A stretch of 64,000 nucleotides of DNA from Lyophyllum atratum (Eukaryota > Basidiomycota > Agaricomycetes > Agaricales > Lyophyllaceae), in NCBI GenBank assembly GCA_014905825.1, contig JACGCN010000019.1, positions 620,001 through 684,000 on the forward strand, read 5' to 3'. The notes beneath the pieces were generated by a model. That model was given only the letters and a program-made list of their open reading frames with translations. It was not told the origin of the DNA and did not search any database. Each line of letters starts with the position of its first letter. The stretch's first letter is position 1. The translations under genes were made by a program, and so were the position numbers. Of the stretch, positions 11,660 through 23,935 are shown piece by piece.

Positions 11660-11708
11660 GCAAGAACGCAGCGACCGAAAGCTTACGCTTTCGTCGCTGT
11701 GTTCTTGC
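11660..11708. repeat. Inverted repeat with about 22-base arms and a 4-base loop
   Basis: The arms 11660-11682 and 11687-11708 are reverse complements except for one skipped base and one mismatch (G:T in RNA); the loop is TTAC. The hairpin lies about 140 bases before the ORC6 start codon. No target-site duplication was seen around it. Confidence 0.8.
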
Positions 11709-11721
11709 GCAGGGGGCAAAA

Positions 11722-11732
11722 ACGCGACGCGA
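11722..11732 (+). promoter_or_regulatory. Two overlapping MCB-like elements (ACGCGACGCGA) before ORC6
   Basis: Two ACGCGA hexamers in a row lie about 115 bases upstream of the ORC6 ATG. ACGCGN is the core bound by the G1/S factor MBF in yeasts, which controls replication genes. Function here is inferred. Confidence 0.45.
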
Positions 11733-11843
11733 CCAGTCACGGGTTTGTCAGAGTACGCCCACGGTCACATGGGGTCTTGCTCGTTTACGATTAGTGCACA
11801 AAAGCGGGGACGCCCGACAAAACCCCCTACTAAAGCAGCGGGT

Positions 11844-13151
11844 ATGGCTCCTCACGACGATCTCCTCAGGACCATTTGTCAGTCAGAAGAGACTCTGAAA
11901 GAGGCACAAGCCGTCTTTCGTCTAGCACAGCAAAAAACCGGAGCCGGATCTGGCTTCGAACTCGGCCCTCACAGAACAGGTCTGCCAGCTATCTGCGCGT
12001 ACATCGCGTCGAAGGGGTGCGCCCCCAAAACTTGCTTTCTCGATATATTGAAAAGGTACATATGCTTTACAGGTTAAACAACAGCGATGTGACAAGGAAG
12101 AACGCGCAAGTCGCGTCGTGCCTCAAGGCCACCGATTTCGACAAGGCGCACCAGACGGTCGAAGCTGCGATCGCGGGTACGCGGAAGACGAAGCGCCCCC
12201 AAAAGGTCAGCTACGAGAAGCTCATGAGCGACTATGCGCCTACCCTCGACCGGAAGCAATTCCACGACTGGACAGCCGCAGCGAACAGAGCCCTCATTCA
12301 GAGTGACGACAAGTTCAACTCTGACGACCCGCTCGTGAAATATGCTATATTCTACTGGGCGTACAACGCTGCCACAGTACGTACCACCCCACCCCATTTT
12401 GGTATTCAGAATATCCGCTGAAGTTCTGTTCTGTGAACAGAGCAAGACCCTGATGACCCAGCAAGAGTTCGCAGCGGAACAGGAGATATCGTTGAAGATC
12501 TTCAATAGGCTACTTAACAAGGTCACAGGATGTTGTTCCTCGGTCAAGGCCCGGATCCAAAACGACATCAAAGCCCAGCGCTCACCCTCCAAACCCGCCA
12601 TGACGCCTCGCCGATCCCCGAAGAAACCCACACGAATCCTACCTACCAGGGATTCTCCCGCGAAGCGCAAAGCGGAAGAAGCACCGAGCGAGCATGAATC
12701 GGACGCGGAAGTTGCAGACGCCCTCTTGCCTGAAACACCTAGCAAGAAAAGGAAGGCAGAGTCATCTACAAAACCTGCCCCGTCTGCCCACCCAGCCTCG
12801 CCTAGGAAGTCCATCTTCCCCCCGGTCGCCTCATCCTCCCGCATAACTCTGAATAACCACGCTGACGATGACGAACCGTCACCCCAAGTTCCCTTCGAGC
12901 CTTCTCCCCGCTCTCAACCCCAGGTGATCCCTATGGACGTCGATCACGCTACGAACAATCCCCCGGCAGACCGCGACGAGAGCGATGGTGACCACCCGCC
13001 GACAAGACGCCGTTTCCGCCCTGTCTATGCCGACCACCGGCAGTGGTACGCAGTCGACAGGCGCGTCAAACGGATCTGGAAACAGGCTGAGAGATATAAG
13101 AAGCATATGGTGGAGTTGCGTGGACATCCGCTGGAGGCTCTGCGTGCGTGA
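11844..13151 (+). CDS. ORC6: Origin recognition complex subunit 6
   Basis: Three exons (11844-12016, 12073-12376, 12441-13151) give about 400 residues. The first two carry the N-terminal TFIIB-like helical fold: GLPAICAYIASKG joins LNNSDVTRKNAQVASCLKA across a 56-base intron, the conserved Orc6 core. A second cyclin-like half follows (YEKLMSDYAPTLD, DPLVKYAIFYWAY). The third exon is a long basic Ser/Pro linker with SP and TP sites and KKR-type nuclear signals, ending in a conserved-looking WYAVDRRVKRIWKQAE segment that would bind the ORC core. ORC6 helps load the MCM helicase at origins. The SP/TP sites suggest cyclin-dependent kinase control. The start at 11844 gives the usual short lead-in; an upstream Met in the same frame lies in promoter-like sequence. 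Confidence 0.85.
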
Positions 13152-13721
13152 TGGTGGAATACTCGGGTTCGGTCGCACGTTGTATTGGTATTTGTGGTGT
13201 ATTTTTGTCAGAGTAATGTGTAGGCTAGGGATTGGGGGATGGAGTCGCTACTGAAGGATGTGCTTTCCCAGTAGTGGACTGAGTTGAATGTCGCGTCGCG
13301 GCCCGACTCGCGGGATTCGGTCCTATACGCACACTACTAGTTTAGCGGAAGCGACGACCTGTGTCCTACTGGAGCCCCGACGACGAATGCCCTCTGTGTA
13401 TGAACAGGCTTGCTGCGCTCCACGATCGTATCTTTGACTTTCTCATATCAGCAGGGGCGTCTAAAATACATTTTATTTCCGTCATCGATCGAAGAAAGCA
13501 AGTAGAAGGCGAACGGGAGCAGTACACAAACGTCATACACAACACCAAAAACACGGTGAAGCACTGTTCGTACGGATATGGAGGAGGCACAGTGGGGGTG
13601 GGTGGTACAGGGAGTCTGGTATGGGGGGGGAGAGCCGGGAGTGGTATCATTGCGAAACATCGGCTGTCATTCCAGGACACCGAAGATGTGGGTGGTCGGC
13701 GGGGTATTTGGGTGTTAGCGT
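13152..13721. other. Convergent intergenic region between ORC6 and MAPKK
   Basis: This is the shared 3' flank of two convergent genes. A long plus-strand frame that begins here runs on antisense to the MAPKK exons and has no motif, so it is not called. Confidence 0.6.
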
Positions 13722-15364
13722 TTAGAAGGTGCTGGCCCATGTCTCGAGATCGACATGCGAGACACGTGCCTGTTCTATCCAGACATCCTTCTATAAGACA
13801 TGGCGGGAGATGCATCAATACCGCGCCACGTAGCTCAGCAAGGCGTCAACTCACCAGGAGATCTTTCGGCGTTTTTCTCGCATCGGGATCCTTCAACAAG
13901 CAGCTATCCACAAACTCCTCCGCCTCACGGGGGAAACGACCCTCCGGCGTCAGCCGCGGTGCAGGCTCATTCACAATATGCTGCAGCAGCTCCAAGATGC
14001 TCATCGTCATGCCCCCGCCCTGCAAGCTAACGCCCTTGCTCTTCCTCTTGTCCTTCTTATCCTTCTTCTGTGTCTTGATGCGAGGCATCAGCGGGATTAT
14101 AAGGGAGCCAGGGCGTGCGGGGGAGAGTGTGCCTTCGAAGTCGGAGAGGTCGGAATCGGAGTCGGACGACTCGGAGAAGGGGAAGCGGCCGAGGGCAAGC
14201 TCGATCAGCGAAACGCCGAGTGACCAGACATCAGACTTGACGGTATACTGCGCGCCCTGGATGCGCTCGGGCTGAAACGCCGAGTGGGATTATACGTGAG
14301 TACGAGTTGGAGGGAAGTCGAGATGGGACTCACGCTCATATACGTCGACGTGCCCACGAAAGTGTCCGCAATGGAGTTAATCAGCTCGCCGGAGACACCA
14401 AAGTCGCATATCTTGATTTCTCCGCGCGAGTTGAACAAGATATTCGACGGCTTGATATCTACGCGAAGTGACAGTTCGTTAGCGATGGAACGGCACTGGC
14501 GGTGGCATCACGTGTGGTGGTGCTGATGGAAGGCACGACGTACCACGGTGGATGATGCGATGGACGTCGTAGAGGTAGGTGAGGCCTTCGAGTCCAGCCA
14601 GGGCGACCTGCCCGACGACATCGATGTCGATAGGCCCAATCTTCTTGTAAATACCGTCGAGCGAGCCTTTGTCCATGTATTCCATGCAGATGCAGATATT
14701 GGGGTCCGCGAGGAAGGCCCCCCAGAAGGAGATGATGTACTTGGACTTGCAGTCGTGCATGATCTGCAATTCCCGGAGGATCTGCTTCCGTACCGATGGT
14801 TTTGCGTCGATGAGCACAATCTGAGATGTAAGAAAGAAGCATGAGATGAGCACATGGGAGATAGGAGTACAAACGCACCTTCTTTGCCATGAACGTCCCC
14901 GTCGGCGTGTGTTCGACCTTTTTGACGCTCCCGCCGTTCCCCTGTCCCAGCTCGTGCAGGTCCTTCAGGTCCTCGTTCCGCAGGTCGAACTTCATCTCCG
15001 CATTCATGTCCAGGTTGGCGAGGGTAGTCGAGAGTGTGGCATGATATGTGTTCCGCCGCATAGACGGAGACGCCGTATTGGGTGCAGAGTTGGGCCCGTT
15101 GCTTACCACCGTAAGGACGTTGGGCGTCTCCTGCTCGATCGCGGAGACCGCGCCGCTGTTGGACGGAATCTTGGGTGCCTTCAAGGTCATCGGGGGCGGT
15201 CGCTTCTTCCCAGCCACCCCCGCCGTAGTAGGTGCCGGGCGTACAGCGATCGGCTCTGGTGCTGGTGGAGGCGGGGCTGCCGGCTTCGGGGGCGGGGCGA
15301 GCTGGAGGGCCTTGAAGTTGCGCTTCTTGCGGATGGGAGAGATGGGGGAGAGCGGGGAGGACAT
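13722..15364 (-). CDS. STE7: MAP kinase kinase, Ste7/Fuz7 (pheromone-pathway) type
   Basis: Exons on the minus strand join to about 450 residues. The N-terminus has a MAPK docking motif ([10 protein letters not shown]: basic cluster, then spaced Leu/Leu), followed by a Pro-rich linker. Kinase motifs in order: the Gly-rich loop [11 protein letters not shown], the catalytic Lys in FMAKKIVLID (across an intron), [12 protein letters not shown] (catalytic loop, across an intron), [18 protein letters not shown] (DFG and activation loop with Ser and Thr spaced SxxxT, the MAPKK signature), then the PERIQG segment and a Lys-rich insert ([12 protein letters not shown]) before the final helices. The last exon ends LETWASTF. 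Ste7-type MAPKKs act between a Ste11 MAPKKK and a Kss1/Fus3-type MAPK in mating and filamentation. An in-frame Met lies further upstream, but the docking motif sits near the start chosen here, as usual. Confidence 0.88.
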
Positions 15365-16499
15365 GATGGGGTGAAGAAAGGAAGGAATGTGGTCGGTGAA
15401 AGCAATGTCCAACTGCTCAATTTGTTTATCATATTTTATCGACGCGACCACGTGGGAACAAATTTCGCCAAGTTCACCTCCTCCTCCTGGAGTCCTGGAC
15501 GGTGCCTGTCATGGTAACATATGATTTACAGGGGAACATACCGCGGGACTGCTCGGTTTCTCGCCGCTTTCCGTCATCCCGACTCAGTTCCATGACGACT
15601 GATCCAAGTCCCCTACGCAGAAGATGAAAATAGCACGCTCGCAGAGTTAGTGCTTTCCCTCAGCCTTCAGTGCTGACGATGCAACCGGGGCTTTTTCACG
15701 TGGAACCAGTTGGGTGGATGTACCTCTGCATGCACTTGATTCAACACAGAATGAGAAGCATGTCACTTGGCTAAGATGGCCGGGCTAGCTTCTAATTTCC
15801 CTCGAGAGCATTAAATGTTCTGGACATCATTTACGCAGTCCTGGATTCCACAAAGGTCATCCCCCGAGCGCTTCGTATGTCTGATAGGCTTACCGCAGGA
15901 ATCCACAGCTGGAACTATGGCGTATCTCACGCCCGCAGTACTCGAATACGAGTACACATGCGGCGCGCACCAACCGTACCCCAGTCCCACCATATCATAT
16001 CGCAGCTCCCTATCTTGTGAACGCGACGCCCGTCTGATGTCAAGCCCCGTCGGAGAGCGTATTGGGCAGTCCATTGGATTCCGTTTCAAATATAACCGAC
16101 TACCTCTAACATCCCATCAATGGTGGCCTTGACATTGTTATGACATATACCCCTGGAAGCTCGCATCTGTTGGGATTCCCATTACGCCTCTCTATGTTCG
16201 CCTCAAACCATGATCTGGCCGTGCCGGGAGACCCATAATATCTACAGCGCCTTGTAAGTCTATTTGATGGTCAAAAGCATCACGTCTCAAGTGTACGATA
16301 GTTCGAGACAAGTAACTTCAATCATTACACATGCTAAATGAACCTAAAGCTAATACTCGTCTCAAAGTGTCGTCGCAAATCCATCGTACAAAATTGTGTC
16401 CAAAATAAGAATACGGAAAGTGGTATCGTGTAAAAGTCCATACAGAGGAAGGAGGAAAGAGTTCATCAGGGGAGCACATCACCAGGAGCTCGTCACCAA
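15365..16499. other. Intergenic, 1.1 kb
   Basis: The right part is 3' flank of the DUF2235 gene and the left part is the promoter of the MAPKK. The frames in between are short, lack motifs and do not join through introns. No repeat or RNA gene was recognised. Confidence 0.55.
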
Positions 16500-18446
16500 T
16501 CAGTGCGTATATTTCTCGCTCCCAGCTGTCCACTTCGCCTTAGGTTTATATTTCAGCTTCGCGTCTTCCATGCGCTGCTTCACGGTCTCGTGGAAATATG
16601 GGTTCACATCCCGGATCTGGCGCCCTCTTCCAAAGTTGAAACTGTCATCATAAAAACCCGGTCAAATGCTTTGCAAGCTCAAATATCAAGAGAAGCAGGG
16701 ACTCACTTGAACTCGCGATGCCACACCCCCTTGTCATCTTGCCACGAGTATGTCAACGGGATGATCTCCAGCAGCCACCACAGTACATTCTCTTTGAGCT
16801 GGTCGTGGATCGGCTGCAGCGCATCTCCCAGATCCAGCGCCGCTTCCCCCGGTGACACCTCCAACGGCGTGTCCGCGAACATCAAGCGCGAGATCGACGC
16901 CCGTTCAAGCGCGTAGTCATCAAACAGGATCCCACAGCGCGCCCGTTGTACCTCCTGCACCATCCACCGCAGGCTAATGTTCGCGAGACTGTGCTTCTCC
17001 GCATCGTCAACGGCGCCGCCTCCGACGTCTGCGCACCGCGTCAGCAGTATGAGAGGGGGAGAGGATAGTGGAACATACCACTGTGACACCCGCTGAACCA
17101 AACTTCGAGGACATCCGTGTCCTCCCCCTCCTCCTCCACGGGGTCGAGGAAGATCTTCAATGGCCGCTTGAACATTCGGGAGAAGAGACCACTGCGCTTC
17201 GGCGACACCAGTTGTGCCGTGTCGGATTTACCACTGCTGACTACGGGGCTACCGTGCTCCGGGTCGAGTGCGGCTGCGGAATCGTCGGGGGCGGGCCTGT
17301 GGTAGTTGTTGGGTCGGAACCTTCCACGATGCTACGGGGTTTCGATCGCAGGGAGGTTAGTCCGGAGAAAATAGGGGAAAGGAAAGGTGTGAAGTATACC
17401 TCGTCGAGCGCTAGGGCATGTCGAAAGGTCTTAATGGTCTTGTTCGAGTTCGTGAACGGCAGCGTCCGCCCCATTATCACCCCGACGCTTGACACCGTGT
17501 CCCTGTTACGTAGCCAAGCGGTCAGGATATCCTCGTCATATCTTAGCGCCTCAATGCTCACCAGACCCCCATGAAGTCAATCTTGACATCCTGGCAGAAG
17601 GTCTGCTTGAAACCGGCGGAGAGCTTGAGGCCATCCTTGTCTTCGCGCTTGTATAGCTTGTACGCGAACGGGATCTGCTGCTCGTTTTCTCTGGGGAGAA
17701 GGCCAACCTACGCGACGACGTCATCGAGGACCCTGTCAGGGTACGTGCATCTGGTCATAATTCAAGGGGTGATACAAACCTTGTGCAGCGCCCCTGCCAA
17801 AGCCCTTGAATTGAAATACATCAGCCACATCCCGCCTGTCAGATGATATGATCCCCTCACCGCGCGGTGTACGCTCCTCGAGAGAATCCTGCAATGCGTT
17901 GTGCACAACACAGTCAGACACGTCGTCCAGGGAAAGACGGGAACCAATGGGCGCACCGAAAATGCAGATCTTGTCCCCGACGCGATAGTTGTTCATCAGG
18001 AACTTGTACCCTTCGATCACATGTGCGTCGAGGTACCTGTGGGGCACACTGGGCGTCATAATAAATACGGCATGGGGGGGGCACGCGGACGTACCATGCG
18101 AAGGCCTCATCCATGATTTTGGCACCCCAGAGGAAGATAGGCGCGACGACACCTGGGTTGAACCATGTTCCTATCCCGGGCTGTGTGGCCATGTTGCCAT
18201 TAGGACCATGGCGTCAGAATGCGGGGGACGTATACCTGGTAGTAGCATAACTGCTGGTTGAAATCATCCTTCTTTAACAGAGCGAAGAGCTTGACGATGT
18301 TTGTGTTCTACGTTCGTGCAGAATATCAGTGGGGCTATGGAGAGCAGAACAAGATCACCGACATCTCCGTCATATTCCCCCGAGGTCCCATCGAAGCAGA
18401 GGATGAGCGTCCGTCCGGCCTTTGTTACTTCTCCAGCGTCCGTCAT
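16500..18446 (-). CDS. DUF2235-family alpha/beta hydrolase
   Basis: About eight exons give roughly 500 residues. The N-terminal exon reads GRTLILCFDGTSGEYDGD and joins NTNIVKLFALLKKDD, the diagnostic DUF2235 start. Then come GIGTWFNPGV, IFLWGAKIMDEAFAWY, LDAHVIEGYKFLMNNYRVGD and, across two introns, FGFSRGAYTARALAGALHK with the Ser nucleophile elbow. VGLLPRENEQQIPFAYKLYK and GVIMGRTLPFTNSNKTIKTF follow. The C-terminal half is less conserved and ends in a basic stretch (AKLKYKPKAKWTAGSEKYTH) before the stop at 16500. DUF2235 relatives include phospholipase effectors in bacteria; the fungal substrate is unknown. No signal peptide is seen. DUF2235 genes are abundant in Agaricomycetes, which agrees with the assignment of the organism. 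Confidence 0.88.
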
Positions 18447-19118
18447 GAGAGCAAGTGTGCGGGCAATCAGAACTCAAGATTGCCAGTCACCGTGTTTATA
18501 TATGGATGACCGTTCCCATACGCGCCAAATCGTTCTAGCAATCTGTCGCGGACTGTTGCGAAGTGGCATCTCGTCGTCACTGTCATACAAAAGAAGCCAC
18601 GAGTCGCTTATTGCCAGAGAGAATGTCAAATCACGCGGCTCGTCTATTTGACTGTTTTGGGAGCGCAGGTGCCCACGTTGTGACGGTTCTGATCTGCGCT
18701 TGATGGGAGGTCCCACATTGAGGTTGTTGGGCACAGCAAGGGCGCATTTGAGACTACATATGACGAAACTTGCAATGGAAACATGCTCGGGTGCGAACCT
18801 GTCAGCTTGTGAGCTTTTAGAGAAGACTTGATTGACTCCATTCCATTCATCCGAAGTGGAAGCAACGCAGATCCTGTTGTGGTTCTATTGGCATGAGAAA
18901 GACGCGTCCGACCAGTGATACAGCAGGACTCAGGAGTAGCCATGCAAAATACTCATGCTGATGGTGGTATCAAGTACAAATTGTGCGCACATCTTCTACT
19001 CTATATCGCATGCCAGGCCCAGCCCAGTCAGAAAAAAAAGATGAGAAAGAAGGTTCAATGAAGGAAATCATAAAACATCCATGCCAGTGGTATCATCATC
19101 ATCGTGAACAAACACGGG
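18447..19118. other. Intergenic between DUF2235 gene and AVL9
   Basis: This is the promoter of the DUF2235 gene and the 3' flank of AVL9 (both minus strand). Small frames show no motif. Confidence 0.55.
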
Positions 19119-22100
19119 TCAGACCGCCATCCCAGTATACGCATCCTCCAATTCGTCTTCATCCTTTGGATGTGTCGAGTGCGCATCATCACCTCCCTTC
19201 ACTTCCTTGTCCTCCTTCCCCACATTCACTTTCTCCTTCTCAAGTCTCGCGTCCACCACTTCCACCTTCTTAGGCACCTCATCCAACGCATCTCCATGGT
19301 CCTCCCACACCCCAGCCGCCGGCCTCTCACTCAGAGTCGGGCGCCGCACCACCCTTGCCCTCGGCGTAGGTGTCGTCGCACTCGCCGCAGTAGGGGTCGG
19401 CAGCTCCTGCTTCCCACCTGGCGTAGTCCCGCCCGGGGATGTGATATTAATCGCAGGAGCCTTAGCTTTGAAGGGCATGGGCGTCAGCGGGCCGCTATTC
19501 AGATCTTCATAGTCATCCGCAGGGTCCACCACCTGGAGGGGCGGCGGCGGTGACGCCTTGGCCTTGGGCACGGGTTCGGGGGGTGGTGCAGGGACAGGCT
19601 TCGTCTCGGCTGGCGGGGGCGGCATTGCGGCTGCGTTACCGTCTTCTGACGGTCGCCGTGCCATGGTGAACTTGGATGCGTGCGTGTTGAGGAAGGAGCC
19701 GATCCCCGCACCCCATGCTGCAATGTTCTTCGACGGGCTCGCCAGTGGTGGAAGAAGTGGAGCGGCGGTAGTTGCGCCTCCTGGTGACAGTGCGGCTGTG
19801 GTTGCTGGTGTGGTCGTGGAAGCTGGAGATGTGTTTCTCGAGAGGAGCGAGAACGGACGCAGGCCACCAGGTGTTGTCAGAGGCGGCGGCGCTGTGCCAT
19901 CGGCACCGTCCAGGTCAGCCTTGGACACCTCCACAGGAGTGCTCGAGCGAGAATTACCAGAGGAGGTTGCGTCAGTGCGCTGGGCCCACCGGTCACGCAC
20001 GCCCTCCACAGCCTTGAAGAAGTTGGTGGAGCCGACGGCGACAGCACGGGTAACGGCTTCCCGGGCTGGCGCGAGCTGCTGCTCGAGCTTCAGCTCTTGA
20101 ATGCCTTCTTGAAGGCGCAGACCGATGTCAGCGACGACTGAGGGCTTCTCGTTGCATGGATGCCTATAAAGGAGTACAGTTGTCAGACTTCCGAAACAAC
20201 AAAGTACATGAGAGTAGGACTTACCGAGGCTCCACGATGTCAAAGATAAGCGGATCGGTTATTCGGTCCCACACCTCATATGCATTTGTCCTCTTGAACT
20301 CGGAGATCCAGAGGGGATTGAAGTCTTCGGCAGAGCTCGAATCTCCTCCTGAATGTTTGTTAGCATCTGCATGTATATCGTTATGGTGACAACCAACCTG
20401 ATCCGCCGGTTATCATTATACCACTTCCCTCTCCCTTCGAGACGAAATCCTGGTACTTCACGGTCGACAAAGCAGCCGACATATATTCCTCGAACTACAG
20501 AGTCCTTGTTAGGTTCAGTCACCAGAGGGTAAGATGTAAGACGAACCTTAGTCCTCAAGTAGTCGTCGCCCCCTTTGAACCTGAGAGATCTTCTTGAATC
20601 GGGACACACAGATCAACTAACCAAGACAGAGGGACCACTCACTGCATGCTCTGCGTGGGGTTTTCGTCATCCCAGCCCTCGTTAACGTCAGTCACAATGT
20701 CGTCCATCCACTTGCGGTCAGCTGCTGTCAAGCCTGCTGCACGCTCCAATTGCGGGTTGCGGAACTCGAAGGTCCCGGTCTCAATCTGTGGGTGACGGGA
20801 GGTCAGGTTTGTTACGTGGCAGAGCTAAGGCAAAGTAGACATACGTTGACGAGAAGATCGATCTCCTTCTGGTGCGTTACGATGGAGTTGGTGCTCCCGC
20901 AGAGCCAGCTAGTAGTTTCTTTCAATAAGTCTAGCTGCTGCAGGGGAAGGTAGGGCTGGAAAAAGGAGTCCTGGGAGATTGCACAAGCATTATGTCGTGT
21001 TCATTTTATTGGCTTTGGTGAATGTCACACACCTTCCCGAATATATCAAGTGGAAGACCCATGAACGCCATCATACTCTTGTGGTCTGAGGTACGCAATG
21101 ATGTTGGACGCGAAAGCGTTGGTGCCCGGGAAGCAAGTGGTGGAGAGCCGCAATCATCCAGGTTTTGTAGAAGGCCTAGCCCCAGAATATAAACGTCGAG
21201 GCCGACAAAAATAGAGAACAACGAAACGTACCAGGCAATAATGATACAAGTGAGTATTGGTAGGTACAGAGCCGCTCGACGGGATGTCCATAAAACATGA
21301 TCTGTGCATTCGAGGTCAAAATCATGATGAGACTGGGAAAGTGTTTGCTTACCCTTTTCTGCAGCATTAATGCCTTGACAAGAACGAGCGTCCGTTGTCG
21401 GAAGACATGGACTAGTTCACGTCTGGTACGTATCAGTAGTGCTCACAAAGTTTGAGCGCTGTCACATACAGACTTGTGCCTGTTGCCAACAAAGTCAGAA
21501 CTGATCGTGGCGGCAATATGTGCAACATACCCATGTACAACCCGCTCTCGGTCAGCTGACCCCGTAATGAGAGTTCAAGTGAACTGGCAAAGTCGTCGAG
21601 GATGGTTGCGTCTGTGAAGTCCCTGAAACGGTCTCAGACATCGAATGAAGAGGGAAAGGCAGCGAAGTGTACCTCTGGTTGAATAATGCAGTTGTTACAA
21701 CACCCAGCTTAGCTCTGGGAGCAACCATAAGTACCAAGCCAGCAGCGAGACGCGTCGCGAGCAATGCCAAACCTTATTGGGCCAAAAACAGGCTTAGAGG
21801 CCAACACCACGACAGCTTTTTGGACTGTAGAACGCGTCACATCGGGATTTTTTACGAGCAGTGCTGAGGCTGCTATTTGCTGATTACATCTGGCGTGATA
21901 TATACGTCAATGGTGAAACTGGGAGAGATGGAATTGATCTCACGATATCCCGAAGATGGTGGTCGGGTTGGGTCCAGGAGGGACAAGGTGGAAGTAAGAA
22001 TAATCTTCGGAGCTCTGGAGTTCACGTTGGAAAGGAAAGACTTCCCGAGGCAAGGGGTACACACCAAATGAGCACCATCTGGGAGCGCCAAGAATGGAAG

Positions 22101-22733
22101 AATCTTGGCCACCTCCTCATCCTCAAATATTTCGCCCTGCGAATACTCTATCCGGGGTCCGATCTACGACAGCAATGCCCATGAGAAAAAGAGGAGACGG
22201 ATTGAAGACGAGTGTATACATACCAAATGATTAAAATCGACCAGAGCGACACCATGGATGATCGGTCCATTAGGCAGATTTACAAGCAAGGACTCTGGAC
22301 GTGTCTTCCTCGAGGAGCCAGAGGCGAACGAAGACACCGACGCACGATCATCTCTATGTGGAAGAGACGGTGGATAAGTCGGCAAAGGGTTAGGGTCAGC
22401 ATCCTTGGGTTCCTCGTAGACGGATGGTGCCGCGGAGGAATCAGGTGTCTCGATGCTGCGACTGAACATGCTGTTGCTGTCCGCATCCGACCCAAACTCT
22501 GTGTCCACCGTATACGGATTTGATTCACGTTTTGAAAACGATCCCGAGCTGCGAAAATCCGTGTCACTAGCTAAATCACTCAGCGCTGAATGTCGGGGGG
22601 ATTTGTCGGGTGATGAGAGGGATATAGAGCGCTGGGAGGCGGTATCCGCGTCGTCGTCGTCTGCATCGTGGCTGAGGAAATGGTGGATGTCGTGGATAGG
22701 AGCCGGAGAAGGTTCTGGGAGGAACGAAGCCAT
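19119..22733 (-). CDS. AVL9: AVL9-like late secretory pathway (DENN-related) protein
   Basis: About ten exons give roughly 1000 residues. The N-terminal exon (22733-22230) is Ser/Asp-rich and ends LPNGPIIHGVALVDFNHLV; it joins GPRIEYSQGEIFEDEE and VAKILPFLALPDGAHL, the AVL9 core. Then CNQQIAASALLVKNPD, VTRSTVQKAVVVLASKP, LGVVTTALFNQR, LVKALMLQKR, IMFYGHPVERLCTYQYSLVS and MAFMGLPLDIFGK follow on separate exons, all conserved in the family. A long disordered Pro/Thr-rich tail makes up the last 350 residues. In yeast Avl9 acts in exit of secretory vesicles from the Golgi. Its Met start is 215 bases from the start of the divergent secreted-protein gene. A longer N-terminus from an upstream Met is possible but lies in sequence that looks like leader. 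Confidence 0.88.
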
Positions 22734-22948
22734 AGGATTTCTTGCCACAGCGATGGGCAGTGGTTGCACGCAGCACCCGCAGATGAGATATGTCACGCGA
22801 CGTTACACCCGATCAGTGTTGCCATCACCCGGACCGCCGATCAAAACAGGTTTTCTCTGCGCCAGAGCGGGCAGGTGTCAGCACTCCCTCGGCATCGTCT
22901 GCACCCCCAGTTCATTGGCTGGCCAAGGTTTCCTATACCCCTCCGATT

Positions 22949-23935
22949 ATGGCAGCCTACCTATTTATCGTTGGTTTCTTGCTGCTCAATACCGTGGCAT
23001 CACCCGTGCAGCAGGCGGTTTTGTCTAGTGAATCGAATCGGGCAGAGATAACCGGATGGCTGGACCCTCGGCTGAATGGTGGACGTTTCCTGGATGTGAT
23101 TAACGTCTGCCATGCTTCCCAGTATCCCTTGCTGACTACCTATCAGTTTGCGACCCCGACGCACGGAGAGCCGCTGAACGTCATTCTCTCAGGCCTCTCT
23201 GACCCGTTCATCCTCACCGAGGATGGTCTGCATGAATATGCGAAGTAAACCTTATTCGCCTAGCCTATGATAATGCATCTCTGACCCCCTATTGGACTTG
23301 AGGTCCATCGGATTTTCAGAGGAATGTCTCGGACTCCACTATGGCCAACTTCATGATGCAGATCTCGGTGACGGCGACGGTCGCAAGATCGAACAATACC
23401 TAGCTCGGCAGTATTATTTCCCCGTGTGGGGAACATGCTGGGAGAGCCTTGCAGGTGCGTTCTTGAATTGCATGCCAGAGAGTTATTTATATATTGTGCA
23501 TGAATAGGAGGAAATCACTTTCGGGCATGGAAACAGAACGGCACGCAGGCCAACAGTGGGGCGTGGTTCCTTGGGTACGAATAGAACTCATGTCCCCGAA
23601 TTAGATGAAACTAAATTGCCGCTCCTTCCTCACAGCGTTTCGAAAGAAGAGGTGATTACACAACGTGTTAATGTCTCTGCTCCGATACTCAGGGATCCCT
23701 GTCGTCACAGAACTCGCGCAAGCATCACAAGATTGTTCCAAATGGCTATAATCTAGGTGGGTATCGAAGTGTAAGACTCACGACCCATGCCTTGACACAT
23801 CTCCTAGGACGCGATTGGCTCGTAGACCGTGCTATTTCTGGAGGCAGGTGGAAGGGCAAATGGTGGAAGGCTGATGTAGAGTGGCGGACCGACCTACTCA
23901 CCCCAGGAAACGACGGTCAGACTTTTCTCATTTAA
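22949..23935 (+). CDS. Secreted protein of unknown function
   Basis: Six exons join to 240 residues. Residues 1-18 (MAAYLFIVGFLLLNTVAS) form a signal peptide. The mature part starts PVQQAVLSSESNRAEITGWLD and includes INVCHASQYPLLTTYQFATP, WGTCWESLAGGNHFRAW and a basic, Trp-rich end (GGRWKGKWWKADVEWRTD). Exon junctions all keep the frame. Cysteines are few (three), so this is not a classic small cysteine-rich effector. I recognise no enzyme family. The gene shares a 215-base divergent promoter with AVL9, which is itself a secretion factor; the pairing may be chance. It could be a fungal-specific secreted or wall-associated protein. Confidence 0.7.

Larger units (their letters stand above)
11201..11843. 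other. Intergenic: 3' end of CsbD-like gene and ORC6 promoter
   Basis: The first part is AT-rich 3' flank (TATATAAAG near 11270). The second part, before ORC6, holds a large inverted repeat (11660-11708) and two overlapping ACGCGA motifs (11722-11732). Frames here show no protein similarity I recognise. Confidence 0.6.

Noticed and set aside
12074..12844. Minus-strand frame of 256 codons
   Set aside because: Shadow of ORC6 exons 2 and 3; the plus strand carries the conserved Orc6 sequence and splice sites.
13361..14275. Plus-strand frame of 304 codons
   Set aside because: Antisense to MAPKK exons with kinase motifs; its own translation is low-complexity without a domain.
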